Origin: Streptomyces sp. NBC_01224
Lineage (GTDB): Bacteria > Actinomycetota > Actinomycetes > Streptomycetales > Streptomycetaceae
DNA: 64,000 nt
Assembly: GCF_036002945.1 (NCBI RefSeq)
Contig: NZ_CP108529.1
Span: 9,233,001-9,297,000, forward strand
Direction: 5' to 3'
In this document: one piece after another, positions 35,291 through 44,214 of the stretch
Position numbering within the stretch: position 1 is the stretch's first letter
How the letters are laid out: each line of letters opens with the position of its first letter
Made by a program: the position numbers and the translations under genes
Notes under the pieces: generated by a model
Database searches by the model: none
What the model was told of the DNA's origin: nothing
The model's input: the letters and a program-made list of their open reading frames with translations, nothing else

Positions 35291-36094
35291 ATGGATGAAC
35301 ACGACACGGATCACGGCTACCTGCTGGACAACCAGCAATCGGAGGCAGGGGTCCGCTTCGGCGCCCTCAGCGAGTTGTTCGATCCGGTGACGTTCCGGCA
35401 CGTCGACCAGCTCGGGATCGCTGCCGGCATGCGGTGCTGGGAGGTCGGCGCGGGCGGACCTTCCGTACCCCTCGGGCTGGCCGAGCGAGTCGGCTCGGCG
35501 GGAGCGGTGATCGCCACCGACATCGACGTGTCCTGGGCCCGCGACATCGCCGGTGGAGTGATCGAGGTGCTGCGGCACGACGTGGCGGCCGACCCGCGGC
35601 CGCCCGGCGGCTTCGACCTCGTCCACGCCCGATTGGTCCTGGTACACGTCACCGACCGCACCGAGGCGCTGCGCCGGATGGTCCAGGCGCTGCGGCCCGG
35701 CGGCTGGCTGCTGCTGGAGGACGCCGACCCGGGGTTGCAGCCGCTGTTGTGTCCGGACGAGTCTGGTCCCGAACAGCGACTCGCCAACCGGCTACGGTCC
35801 GGCTTCCGCGCCTTGATGGCGGCACGTGGCGCGGACCTCGCGTACGGGCGAACCCTGCCCCGGCTGCTGCGTGAGGCCGGTCTCGAGGACGTTCAGGCCG
35901 ATGCGTACTTCCCGATCACCTCGCCGGCATGTGCCGTCCTTGAGGCCGCGACCGTGCGGCAGATCCGCCGCCGTCTGGTGGCGGAAGGGCTTGCCACCGA
36001 CGGGGAGATCGACCGCCACCTGGCGAACGTCGCCACCGGACGTCTCGACCTTGCCACCGCCCCCATGATCTCCGCGTGGGGACGCCGCCCGTAA
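35291..36094 (+). CDS. SAM-dependent methyltransferase
   Basis: 267 residues from ATG 35291. The Rossmann-fold motif I is CWEVGAGGPSVPLGLAERVG, motif II ATDIDVSWA, and a post-I/IV block FDLVHARLVLVHV followed by LRPGGWLLLED. A C-terminal cap region completes the class I fold. The substrate is unknown; small molecules are typical. It starts 60 bases after the broken intron protein and looks intact, so its own promoter must lie in or before the intron debris. Confidence 0.87.
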   Translation: MDEHDTDHGYLLDNQQSEAGVRFGALSELFDPVTFRHVDQLGIAAGMRCWEVGAGGPSVPLGLAERVGSAGAVIATDIDVSWARDIAGGVIEVLRHDVAADPRPPGGFDLVHARLVLVHVTDRTEALRRMVQALRPGGWLLLEDADPGLQPLLCPDESGPEQRLANRLRSGFRALMAARGADLAYGRTLPRLLREAGLEDVQADAYFPITSPACAVLEAATVRQIRRRLVAEGLATDGEIDRHLANVATGRLDLATAPMISAWGRRP

Positions 36095-36364
36095 CCCTCC
36101 CTGATTGTCTCTCACCCGGCAGCTGCTTCGGTACGGATGAACGTCTTCGCCCGTCCCGCGGGACCGACACCACTGTCAAATGGCCCCTTTGCTTGATGGT
36201 TGGACGGCCGAACGAGCCTGAGGGTGAAGACCGGCGAAGCGGCTCCGCGCCGACCGCCGGCTGACCGAAGGATGATCACGGGGTCACGTGCGCGGTCTCC
36301 GAGCGTCCCTTCACCCTCCGGCATCACGCCCCGGCGGGCCAACTATCACCCGGCAAAGTGGGGA
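36095..36364. other. Gap without a recognisable gene
   Basis: 270 bases between the methyltransferase stop and the integrase debris; no supported feature. Confidence 0.3.
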
Positions 36365-36458
36365 TCACGCCTTCGTCGAAGACGGCGTAACCTCGGGTGG
36401 TCTGGATGCTGAGGTGCCCCAGCAGGACGGCGCCGACGTGGATGGGAAGACCAGGCCC
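36365..36458 (-). pseudogene. Tyrosine integrase active-site fragment, inverted
   Basis: Minus strand reads LPIHVGAVLLGHLSIQTTRG then YAVFDEGV, the LGH...TTRGY segment around the catalytic His and Tyr region of phage-type integrases. It is oriented opposite to the continuation of the same protein at 36464. Confidence 0.55.
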
Positions 36459-36463
36459 ACGTC

Positions 36464-36615
36464 CACCAGCGGCGGCAGATTCGACCCACGGACGAATACC
36501 GGGACGCCACCACGCAGGAGTGGACCGAGTTCGAGGAGCACTTCGACCGCCGCAAGGTCGAGCTCGGTTCCTGCGGACGCCCCGACGGCACCCCCTGCCA
36601 GCACGAAAATGCCTG
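36464..36615 (+). pseudogene. Tyrosine integrase C-terminal extension fragment
   Basis: Plus strand reads RPTDEYRDATTQEWTEFEEH, FDRRKVELGSCGRP and GTPCQHENAC, the cysteine-rich C-terminal extension that normally follows the TTRGY segment in Streptomyces integrases of this type. The end (usually HACIRCP and beyond) is lost and the ISAzo13 element lies 60 bases further on. Confidence 0.6.
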
Positions 36616-36674
36616 CTTAACCGAAATGATCTCGACTGGCAGTGCAGCGCGCCCAAGCAACTGCTCCTCACTAA

Positions 36675-38437
36675 GGGCCCGTAAAGAATCAACACGTTGC
36701 TTCACGGCCTCCCTGTCGTTGGTGTGGTATGCGCATACCGAGCGAGGTTCGTGACCAACTTGCCCTGAGATTCGGAGTGTTGTTCCCTCACCTGAATGAG
36801 CGGCAGCAGCGGCTGGCGCTGGCCGCCGAGGCCCGGCTGCTGGGGCACGGCGGGGTCCGGGCCGTCGCGCGTGCCGCAGGGGTGAGCGAGACGACGGTGC
36901 GGAAGGGCGTCTTTGAGTTGGAGGGCGGTGAGGACCCACTGCCCGATGGCCGGGTCCGCCGGGACGGCGGCGGTCGCAAGAGCGCCGAGAAGCTTGACCG
37001 GCTGCTCGTTCCGGCGTTGCTGGCGCTGGTCGAGCCGGATGAGCGGGGCGATCCGATGTCGCCGCTGCGGTGGACGACCAAGTCGCTGCGGTCTCTGGCC
37101 GGGGAGCTGACGCGGCAGGGCCATGCCGCGTCAGCGCCGACCGTGGGCAGGCTGCTGCGGGAGAACGGCTTCAGTCTGCAGGCCAATGCCAAGACCCTTG
37201 AGGGCGCTCAGCACCCCGACCGGGACGCGCAGTTCCGCTACATCAACGACCAGGTCAAGGACCATCAGGCGGAGGGCGAGCCGGTGGTCAGTGTGGACAC
37301 GAAGAAGAAGGAAGTCGTCGGGGAGTTCAAGAATGCGGGACGTCAGTGGCGGCCGGCCGGTGAACCCGTGCGGGTTGACGTCCATGACTTCCCCGGCGAT
37401 GCACTGGGCAAGGCCCTGCCTTACGGCATCTACGATCTGGCGGCGGACACCGGCTGGGTGAATGTCGGTACGGATCACGACACCGCAGCCTTCGCGGTCG
37501 AATCGATCGGCCGTTGGTGGAACGGGCAAGGACGCCTCGACTACCCGCAGGCCAGACGTCTGCTGATCACTGCCGATGCCGGCGGCTCCAACGGCTACCG
37601 CACCCGGGCCTTCAAGACCGAGCTGGCCGCGTTCGCCGCCCGGACCGGCCTGGCCGTCACGGTCTGTCACATGCCGCCGGGCACATCGAAGTGGAACAAG
37701 GTGGAGCATCGGCTGTTCTCCGCCATCACCATGAACTGGCGCGGCAGACCGCTGAACAGCCACGAGGTCGTCGTGCAGTCCATCGCCGCGACCACCACCC
37801 GCACCGGTCTCACCGTCCACGCCGAACTCGACACCGGCACCTATCCCACCGGTGTGAAGGTCAGCGATGCGGAGCTGAACGCGGTGCCGGTCACCGGGCA
37901 TGCCTTCCACGGCGAATGGAACTACACCGTGCACCCCCACCCCGCCAGCCCGGCAGGCCACACCAGGCCGCCGACGCCCGGGCCGGCAGCGGTCATCGAC
38001 CGCGGTGCCCTGTCACACCCCGTGCTGACCGGCATGACCTGCACCGCACTGACCGAGCTGACCGAGACCCTGACCCCCGGCTGGCAGGCGCTGCAGAAAC
38101 AGGACCCGGCCACCCGACGCGACGGCGGCACCCGGCGCCGGGCCCCGGGCGGCGGCCGCAAAGCCAAACTCGACCTGGCCGACCGGGTCCTGGCCACCGT
38201 GCTGCAACAAAACCTCGCTCTGCCACCTACCGTGCTGGCCCACCTCTTCGACGTCAGCAAGGACACCATCCGCCACACCACCAGCGAGATCCGACGACTG
38301 ATGGACCAGCACGCGCACACATCCCAGCCCCCAGCAGCACACCTCAGCACCCTGGCAGGACTCCTCGTCCACGCCACCGCACACGGCGCGACCCTCACGA
38401 CAAAGACCAAACCAACGTGTTGATTCTTTACGGGCCC
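36675..38437 (+). mobile_element. ISAzo13-family insertion sequence, intact
   Basis: The 1763-bp element has perfect 25-bp terminal inverted repeats (36675-36699 and 38413-38437; outer bases GGGCCCGTAAAGAATC) and a 3-bp target duplication TAA (36672-36674, 38438-38440). One transposase gene fills it. The perfect repeats and an undamaged gene indicate a recent insertion. The transposase stop codon lies inside the right repeat. Confidence 0.95.
36729..38423 (+). CDS. ISAzo13-family transposase
   Basis: 564 residues from ATG 36729. The N-terminal helix-turn-helix (GGVRAVARAAGVSETTVRKG) is followed by the ISAzo13 DDE core: VVSVDTKKKEVVGEF with the first Asp, LLITADAGGSNGYRTR with the second, and PPGTSKWNKVEHRLFSAI with the Glu. 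A further C-terminal region with a second helix-turn-helix-like stretch (VLAHLFDVSKDTIRHTTSEI) is present. Intact. Confidence 0.95.
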   Translation: MRIPSEVRDQLALRFGVLFPHLNERQQRLALAAEARLLGHGGVRAVARAAGVSETTVRKGVFELEGGEDPLPDGRVRRDGGGRKSAEKLDRLLVPALLALVEPDERGDPMSPLRWTTKSLRSLAGELTRQGHAASAPTVGRLLRENGFSLQANAKTLEGAQHPDRDAQFRYINDQVKDHQAEGEPVVSVDTKKKEVVGEFKNAGRQWRPAGEPVRVDVHDFPGDALGKALPYGIYDLAADTGWVNVGTDHDTAAFAVESIGRWWNGQGRLDYPQARRLLITADAGGSNGYRTRAFKTELAAFAARTGLAVTVCHMPPGTSKWNKVEHRLFSAITMNWRGRPLNSHEVVVQSIAATTTRTGLTVHAELDTGTYPTGVKVSDAELNAVPVTGHAFHGEWNYTVHPHPASPAGHTRPPTPGPAAVIDRGALSHPVLTGMTCTALTELTETLTPGWQALQKQDPATRRDGGTRRRAPGGGRKAKLDLADRVLATVLQQNLALPPTVLAHLFDVSKDTIRHTTSEIRRLMDQHAHTSQPPAAHLSTLAGLLVHATAHGATLTTKTKPTC

Positions 38438-38440
38438 TAA

Positions 38441-38721
38441 GGTGACGGAGGGGATTTCGTCGCCGACACCCTCGGCTGTCGGCGCGAGAGCCCGGACGAA
38501 GGAGTGCACGGAGGTGCGTGAGCGCGCATTGTCTGCGGCATGAGCGTTCGCGCCGATCGCCGCTGGATTCGTGCTCGTGGACACCGAGGGGCGGTTCTGG
38601 ATCAGGACCGTTGGCGCGCCGCGGGACGGCGAACCTCGTGATGGCGAACTGCACCAGCATGATCCGGCGGGCTGTAGTGGCGGTCTGTCCATCAGACCGT
38701 GTGGCTGCATCCGGTGGGGGG
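38441..38721. other. Gap after ISAzo13
   Basis: 280 bases that were contiguous with 36616-36671 before the insertion. No gene recognised on either strand. Confidence 0.3.
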
Positions 38722-39054
38722 ATGATGGAGGAGCCAGAGTTCGACGTGTTGTTGGCCTCGGGCAGAGGCCGGGGGATCGACCTTGTCCAGGCGGTTCGGT
38801 CAGTGACTGGGCTGAGCGCGTGGCGAAGCAAACAGCTGCTTGAAGCCGTCCCGACGACGGTTGTGGATCGGAATTGGTTCGAGGCCGCCGCGGATGCGGC
38901 GAGGTGCCTCAACGCGGTCGGCGCGCGAGCTGCCTTGGTCTGCCGGTGGTGTGAGCGGGTGATGTCTCCGGAGGACTGTCCGGTGGACCCGGGGCCGTGC
39001 TCATCGGCCTTCTTGTCCCCGACAGGCTGCCCCGCGAGCCGACCGAGGGCTTGA
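38722..39054 (+). CDS. Ribosomal L7/L12-like C-terminal domain protein
   Basis: 110 residues from ATG 38722 (a G-rich stretch precedes it). FDVLLASGRGRGIDLVQAVR, SVTGLSAWRSKQLLEAVPTT and DAARCLNAVGARAALV follow the L7/L12 C-terminal fold, as in small Streptomyces L7/L12-like proteins, then a CxxC-like CRWCERVMSP. The last ~20 residues overlap the opposite gene and are probably not native, so the 3' end may be truncated. Not the ribosomal gene itself. Confidence 0.6.
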   Translation: MMEEPEFDVLLASGRGRGIDLVQAVRSVTGLSAWRSKQLLEAVPTTVVDRNWFEAAADAARCLNAVGARAALVCRWCERVMSPEDCPVDPGPCSSAFLSPTGCPASRPRA

Positions 39055-39631
39055 TCAAACCGCGGCCGACCCGGCCCTGGTTCGAGGCCGTAGCTGTCCT
39101 TGCCGCGGTGACGCACCCTTCCTCCCAGTGCCACCATCCCTTGGTTTCGCCGTGTTCCAGCAACTTGCGGATCCGGGGCAGGTCCGCCGTCGGCGGGATG
39201 TCCAGTGCGACCATCCGGAGCTGCTCGATGCCCTGGTCTGTCGTGCCAAGTCGATGGAACGTCTCCAGCACGGTCTGCCGGGCTGCTGCCGAACCCCCGT
39301 CCTTCAGAAGGATCAACCGGATGGTGCAGTTGTCCGAGGCACGAACGGGCTCACCGGCCCACCACAAACCCTCGTCGTCGACCTCGACCTCGACCTTGAC
39401 TTTGTCATCGCTCGCGACCCCACGGACAAACCACGGGGTGTTGTCCAGGCGCACGGTCCCATCGTCCTGGTCCACGGTCCACAGGCTTTCGATGGTCGCC
39501 GGTGGCCAATGCCGTCGGGGGAGCCGAGCGGGGCCTCCGCGGCGACGGGGCGGACCACGGCGGGTGCAGTTGCCGAAGCGGGGCCGCGCGGTGGCGTGCA
39601 GCAACGGCCGACGGGCAGAGACATGGGTCAT
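38909..39631 (-). CDS. DUF4265 domain protein, ends altered
   Basis: The core SLWTVDQDDGTVRLDNTPWF, VRGVASDDKVKVEVEVDDEG, ILLKDGGSAAARQTVLETFH and RKLLEHGETKGWWHWEEGCV matches DUF4265, a family of unknown function. From ATG 39631 there are ~50 Arg/Pro-rich residues before the core, and after EEGCV ~70 residues that overlap the convergent L7/L12-like gene; both ends look non-native. The gene is probably a displaced fragment that still reads through. Confidence 0.55.
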   Translation of the reverse strand: MTHVSARRPLLHATARPRFGNCTRRGPPRRRGGPARLPRRHWPPATIESLWTVDQDDGTVRLDNTPWFVRGVASDDKVKVEVEVDDEGLWWAGEPVRASDNCTIRLILLKDGGSAAARQTVLETFHRLGTTDQGIEQLRMVALDIPPTADLPRIRKLLEHGETKGWWHWEEGCVTAARTATASNQGRVGRGLIKPSVGSRGSLSGTRRPMSTAPGPPDSPPETSPAHTTGRPRQLARRPR

Positions 39632-39701
39632 CTCCCAACAGGTGAATCGATCGGGAGTTCGAAATTCGAGGTGAGGGGGTGGTCGACCGGGGCCCGCGCC
39701 G

Positions 39702-40115
39702 TCAGGGGCTCGCGGTGAGCGCCCGTACCCTTCGGTCGGCCGGAACGCTGTCGGCGACGAGTTCGTCGAGCCCGCGCAGGAGTTGCTCGGGGATGGCGCC
39801 GGAATCGGCGTAGAGCGCGTGGACCTGGAGTCCGTCCCACAGTGCCGTGAACCAGGCCGCCTCGGCTTCCGGGTCGAGGTCGGACCGGAAGAGGCCCTGC
39901 TCCTGGAAGTCGCGGACCTGCGCCGCGACTGTGTCGAGGACGCGGGTGTAGCGGGCGGCGAAGTAGTCGTGGGCCGGGTGGTTGGTGCTCGTCGCCTCGC
40001 ACAGCAGAACCGAGTAGAGGGCGATCGGCTCCGGGTGTGCCTGGTTGTACAGGGCTCGCCGGTAGACGTTGCCGAGGCGGTCGAACGCGGTAACGGGGGC
40101 GATGTAGGCTGGCGC
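39702..40115 (-). pseudogene. TetR-family regulator, C-terminal ligand domain only
   Basis: The minus frame reads NVYRRALYNQAHPEPIALYS, VLDTVAAQVRDFQEQGLFRS and EAEAAWFTALWDGLQVHALY, a TetR C-terminal dimerisation domain, ending naturally at 39702. The helix-turn-helix N-terminus is missing: the frame runs backwards into sulfatase sequence at ~40115. A deletion joined the two genes head-to-head. Confidence 0.75.
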
Positions 40116-40116
40116 A

Positions 40117-41063
40117 AACCGCCTGCCGGCCCGTGGGTTCTCTTCGTTCCGATCGCCGCCCCACACCCTCCGTTCGAGGCACCCGAACCCTGGTTCTCGA
40201 TGTACGACCGAGCGGCGATGCCCGACCCGGTCGCCCCGGCCGAAGACCCGGACTCGGAACCCGCGTACATGACGGCGGTCCGGGAACGCTACGGCCTCGA
40301 CCGGGTCACCCCCGAACTGTGGCGCGAGATCGTCGCCACCTACTACGGCATGGTCTCCCGCATGGACGCCCACCTCGGCCGCGTCCTCGCCCACGTCGAC
40401 GACGAGACCACCGTGACCCTGTTCTTCGCCGACCACGGCGAATACCTCGGCGACCACGGCCTGATCGAGAAGTGGCCCACGTCGATGCACTCTTGCGTCA
40501 CCCGCGACCCCCTGATCATCGCGGGCGGCGGACTGCCCGGAGGTCAACAGTTGGCGACCATGGTCGAACTCGTCGACATCCTGCCCACCGTCCTGGAACT
40601 CGCCGGCATCACCACACCGCACCGCCACTTCGGCCGCAGCCTGCTGCCCGTCCTGCGCGACCCCGACGCCGAACACCGCACGTACGCCTTCACCGAAGGC
40701 GGCTTCACCATCGACGAAGAGCACCAGTTGGAGCGCGCCGTCTTCCCGTACGACCTCCGAGCCCAACTTGGCCAGGAGAATCCCGCATTGGTCGGCAAGG
40801 TACACGCCGTCCGCGACCGGGAGTGGTCCTACGTATGGCGGCGCTACGAACCTGCGGAGCTCTACCACCGTGCCACCGACCCGGATGAGCGCCACAACCT
40901 CATCGGCCGGCCCGAACACGCGGACACTGCGCAGCGCATGCACGAGGCCCTGTTCACCTGGCTTGTCGACACCACCGACGTCATTCCCGCGGACGCCGAT
41001 CCCCGGCTACCTGATGTCGCCCTGCCTGCACCAGGAGGCAGCTTCCCAGTCCGAGCACACTGA
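40117..41063 (+). pseudogene. Sulfatase (alkaline-phosphatase superfamily), N-terminally truncated
   Basis: The homologous part starts at about PIAAPHPPFEAPEPWFSMYD and includes TVTLFFADHGEYLGDHGLIE with metal-binding Asp-His, then VDILPTVLELAGI and a C-terminal domain to 41063. The N-terminal ~150 residues with the formylglycine Cys/Ser signature are gone, so catalysis is impossible. The C-terminus is intact. Confidence 0.82.
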
Positions 41064-41388
41064 CCCAGTGCATCAGGAGGGCACCGGTCCCGCCGCCGCA
41101 GCCCTTGGGAGGTGACGAAATCGGGGCCGGGCTGCAGCCGGCAGCGTTGACTCCGCCCGGGGCAGGACTTGCGCGGCGCACCTGCTCGATCTGATGGGCC
41201 AGTCGTGCGGGCCGGATGCTGGGGCGGCGCGCGGAGCGGCGGCCGGAATGGTTCCCCTATTTCGCCCGCCGGTCGCCGACCCGGCAAGGACCTCCGGTCG
41301 CGGCACCAGGGCGTGTCCGATGGGTCGGGGGCGATCGTTGGATTCTCCGCCGGACTCGGCCTCGATATCCGGCGCACACGCTTGAACC
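41064..41388. other. Gap without a recognisable gene
   Basis: 325 bases; no supported gene. The operator-like palindrome at its right end is listed separately. Confidence 0.3.
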
Positions 41389-41410
41389 ATTATTGAACAT
41401 GTTCATTAAT
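41389..41410. promoter_or_regulatory. TetR-type palindrome upstream of membrane protein
   Basis: The 22-base AT-rich near-palindrome has a perfect core TGAACATGTTCA at 41394-41405 and only one mismatched pair outside it. It lies ~80 bases before the membrane-protein ATG. Such sites typically bind TetR/AraC-type repressors. The binding protein is not identified. Confidence 0.5.
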
Positions 41411-41486
41411 GTGCGTAGGGTGGCGGCGAAGTGCTCGAGGGGACGAGCAGCCAGTACGGCGCGACAGAGGCGGGTCGGGGGTCGAG

Positions 41487-42050
41487 ATGGCGCAACTGTT
41501 GGGCAGGCGTGCGGGAAACCGGTCGGGGTCTGCGCCATCATCGGTATCGATGGCTGTGCTGTGTGTGGTCATTGCCGCGTTGGCGCCGGCGTGGACCTGG
41601 GGGTTCGGCAGTGACCCGACGGCAGTTGTGCTGTTCCCCGTCGCGCTAGCGGTCGGGCTGCCGGTGCTGTGGGGCGCGAGTGCGCTGCTGACCGCCGCAT
41701 ACATCCTGCCGACTGTGGCCCTGGGCCATTGGGCCGGGCGGCTCGCAGGCCACGGGAGACGGTGGTGGTGGGTGGCGGCCAGTAGCGCACTGGGGCTGCT
41801 GCCCGCAGCCGGTCTGCCCACGATGGCCCGAATGCTGCACAGCGGGTTCCGCGACTGGCGGCAACTCGCCATGGACGGATTGCTGTTCGCGGGTGCGCTT
41901 TGGGCCGTTTCGACGCCGGCCTCCTTTGCCGTCCACATGACCGTGCTGCGTGAAGACGCAGGACGCCCGGTCCGGCCAGTCGGCCACATCCTTCTCTGGG
42001 GGACCCTTGCGTTGTCGATCGAACTCGCCGTGTGGTTGGCATGCCTCTGA
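41487..42050 (+). CDS. Integral membrane protein of unknown function
   Basis: 187 residues from ATG 41487. About five membrane helices: SMAVLCVVIAALAPAWTWGF, VVLFPVALAVGLPVLWGASA with LLTAAYILPTVALGHWAG, WWWVAASSALGLLPAAGLP, MDGLLFAGALWAVSTPA and GHILLWGTLALSIELAVWLA. No known domain. A palindromic operator lies upstream. A longer version starting at GTG 41409 is possible but has no ribosome site. Confidence 0.7.
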   Translation: MAQLLGRRAGNRSGSAPSSVSMAVLCVVIAALAPAWTWGFGSDPTAVVLFPVALAVGLPVLWGASALLTAAYILPTVALGHWAGRLAGHGRRWWWVAASSALGLLPAAGLPTMARMLHSGFRDWRQLAMDGLLFAGALWAVSTPASFAVHMTVLREDAGRPVRPVGHILLWGTLALSIELAVWLACL

Positions 42051-42349
42051 GCCGTCGCCGAAACCACGCCCGGGCCACGTTCCGACCGGGAGCGAGGAGT
42101 AGCCCGCCGATGGGCTCAGGGATGTCTGGAAGGGCATGCTCACAGCCACAGACGCACCGTTGCGGCGGTGACGGACTCCTGAAATACGCATACTCGCGGC
42201 AAGCCGGGTCGCCCGACCAATTCGCTGGGGCTTCTCCGGGATCCACTTGCCGCCGGTCTTTGGCATTGTTTGGCCGGATTGCTGGGCACATGGCTCGGGG
42301 TGGTTCCTCCACTTGTCATCTGGAGCGGTCGCCTCAGCGGTCACCCGGT
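42051..42349. other. Gap between convergent genes
   Basis: About 300 bases; no gene or clear hairpin found. Confidence 0.3.
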
Positions 42350-43873
42350 TCACGGACGCAGGACTGGAAACTCGGCCTTGGCCCAGAGCGCACGGATGCC
42401 GGTGGGATTGTCGACGGCGGGATCGTCCTCGCTGTTCCATACCCTGGCGTGGGTGGTGGAGTCGCTGACCGGCGGCCAGCCCGGGTCTCCGGTGGCAGCG
42501 AAATCGGCCCAAGCTCGCACCATGCGGCGTGACAGTTGATGGTCTGTGGGAGTGGGTGTGCCGCCGATGAGGAATGCCAGGCATTCGGCGTCCAGGTTGC
42601 CGAAGGCGAAGGGGATGTCCGCGCAGTGCCAGGCCCGCACGATCGCGTCCGGGCGGCTGCGTCGACGGTCGAAACGCGACAGGAACGCCCGGCCGCCGGC
42701 CTGGGCATGAAGCTCGGCGAGTCGGTTGCTGTATTCGCCGAACAGCAGGTCACTGAAGACGGCGAGGTATACGTCGAGCACCGGGGCGTGGGGCATCGCA
42801 GCGCGGTAGCCGGGCACCAGCCCGTCGGGGAGGTCGAAGTCTCGTACGAACAGGTCCAGTTGCTCGTCGGTGGTGATCTTCGCGCTGCTCCCGACGGCGT
42901 CGAGTAGCCAGTACTCCTCCGTCGTGTGGCAGACCAGCAGGTCCACTCCCCGGGTCGCACCGGTGGCCATCCCCGTGAGGGGGTCGGTGGGCAGGATGTC
43001 GCCGTCAAGGACGGGGGCGTAGAGAGAGGGATCGTAGTGGCGGGTTCCGGAGGCAGGGTCGCGCCGGTAGTCGTCGACCACTTGGTCGGAAGCGGTGACC
43101 AGGGCCTGCGGGGTCGCGGATGCCAGGCCGTCGGGCGTGGCGGGACAGCCCGCTGCTGCGGCGACCTCGCGGGTGGTTGCCGCAGCGATTTCGAGCGTGT
43201 AGCAGGGACTGGCGGCGCTGTGGGTGATGGCGCGGTGGAACAGGCCGCGGGCGCGGTCCATCACCATCAGGCAGGCCACCGAAGCGGCCCCGGAGGACTG
43301 TCCGGCCACCGTGACGTTGCCCGGGTCGCCGCCGAAGGCGGCGATGTTCTCACGAACCCAGTGCAGGGCGGCGACCTGGTCGAGCAGACCCCGGTTGTCC
43401 GGGTAGGAGGTTCCTTCGGCAGCCGGGACGTGTCCGAAGCCCTCGAAGCCGAGCCGGTAGTTGAGGGTGACCACGACCAGACCGGCGCGGGCCAGCGCGG
43501 TGCCGTCGAAGTCGGGCTGGGCTGAGGAGCCGAATGTGTAGGCACCGCCGTGGATCCAGACCAGGACGGGCAGGCAGCCGCCGTCCGGGACAGGGGTCCA
43601 GATATTGACGGTGAGGATGTCGTTGTTGTCAGGGGACCACGCGGGTGCGCCGGGCAGTTGTGCCGACTGCGGGGCGATCGCGCCGAAGTCCGTGCAGTTC
43701 CGCACTCCGGTCCACGCCGGTGCCGGGCGTGGTTCCCGGAACCGGTTGGCGCCGAACGGTGCGGCGGCATAGGGAATGCCGAGGACGGCGACGACGTCGG
43801 GAGCGGCACGACGGCCTCTGACCGAACCGTTCCTCGTCTTGAAGATGTTCAAGGAGTCTGCCTCTCGCTGCAC
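42350..43873 (-). CDS. Type-B carboxylesterase/lipase
   Basis: 507 residues, alpha/beta hydrolase. The oxyanion hole is VLVWIHGGAYTFGS, the nucleophile elbow VTVAGQSSGAAS, the acid in LLVCHTTEEYWLLD and the His in AWHCADIPFAFGN. The N-terminal NGSVRGRRAA...LGIPYAAAPFGANRF is the usual type-B signature. It hydrolyses esters such as acyl or aryl esters; no signal peptide, so cytoplasmic. The start is GTG 43873, weakly supported. Intact and monocistronic. Confidence 0.9.
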   Translation of the reverse strand: MQREADSLNIFKTRNGSVRGRRAAPDVVAVLGIPYAAAPFGANRFREPRPAPAWTGVRNCTDFGAIAPQSAQLPGAPAWSPDNNDILTVNIWTPVPDGGCLPVLVWIHGGAYTFGSSAQPDFDGTALARAGLVVVTLNYRLGFEGFGHVPAAEGTSYPDNRGLLDQVAALHWVRENIAAFGGDPGNVTVAGQSSGAASVACLMVMDRARGLFHRAITHSAASPCYTLEIAAATTREVAAAAGCPATPDGLASATPQALVTASDQVVDDYRRDPASGTRHYDPSLYAPVLDGDILPTDPLTGMATGATRGVDLLVCHTTEEYWLLDAVGSSAKITTDEQLDLFVRDFDLPDGLVPGYRAAMPHAPVLDVYLAVFSDLLFGEYSNRLAELHAQAGGRAFLSRFDRRRSRPDAIVRAWHCADIPFAFGNLDAECLAFLIGGTPTPTDHQLSRRMVRAWADFAATGDPGWPPVSDSTTHARVWNSEDDPAVDNPTGIRALWAKAEFPVLRP

Positions 43874-44214
43874 GTCAGGCCGCCGGGTGGGGGCGGCTGA
43901 GCGTCAGCTTTCCATCGCTCGGCGCCTCAGGACCAACACCGAGATCATGATGATTGACGCATCCACGATGTTAATCCCCCGCCGCTCAGAACGCGTCGCA
44001 GCCGACTGGCCGGTTCTCTTTGCCGTACGGGACGCTTGCGGGCCTGTACCTCTGTGGTGAACAGGCTTCTTGTCGCGGCGGGTGGGGTGTCGGCGCTTTT
44101 TTCCAGGCTGCTCGCGTGATCTTGCGTAGTCCTTCTGCGGATGTGGTCCGGCCGTCGCCTGAATACGGTGAGGCGCCTGTTGGAGTCGGCGCGTGAGCAA
44201 GCGACGTCGGATGG
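43874..44214. other. Gap before IS701 remnant
   Basis: About 340 bases. A minus-strand stretch near 44075-44140 (AEGLRKITRAAWKKA) is protein-like but unassigned; nothing else is seen. Confidence 0.25.
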
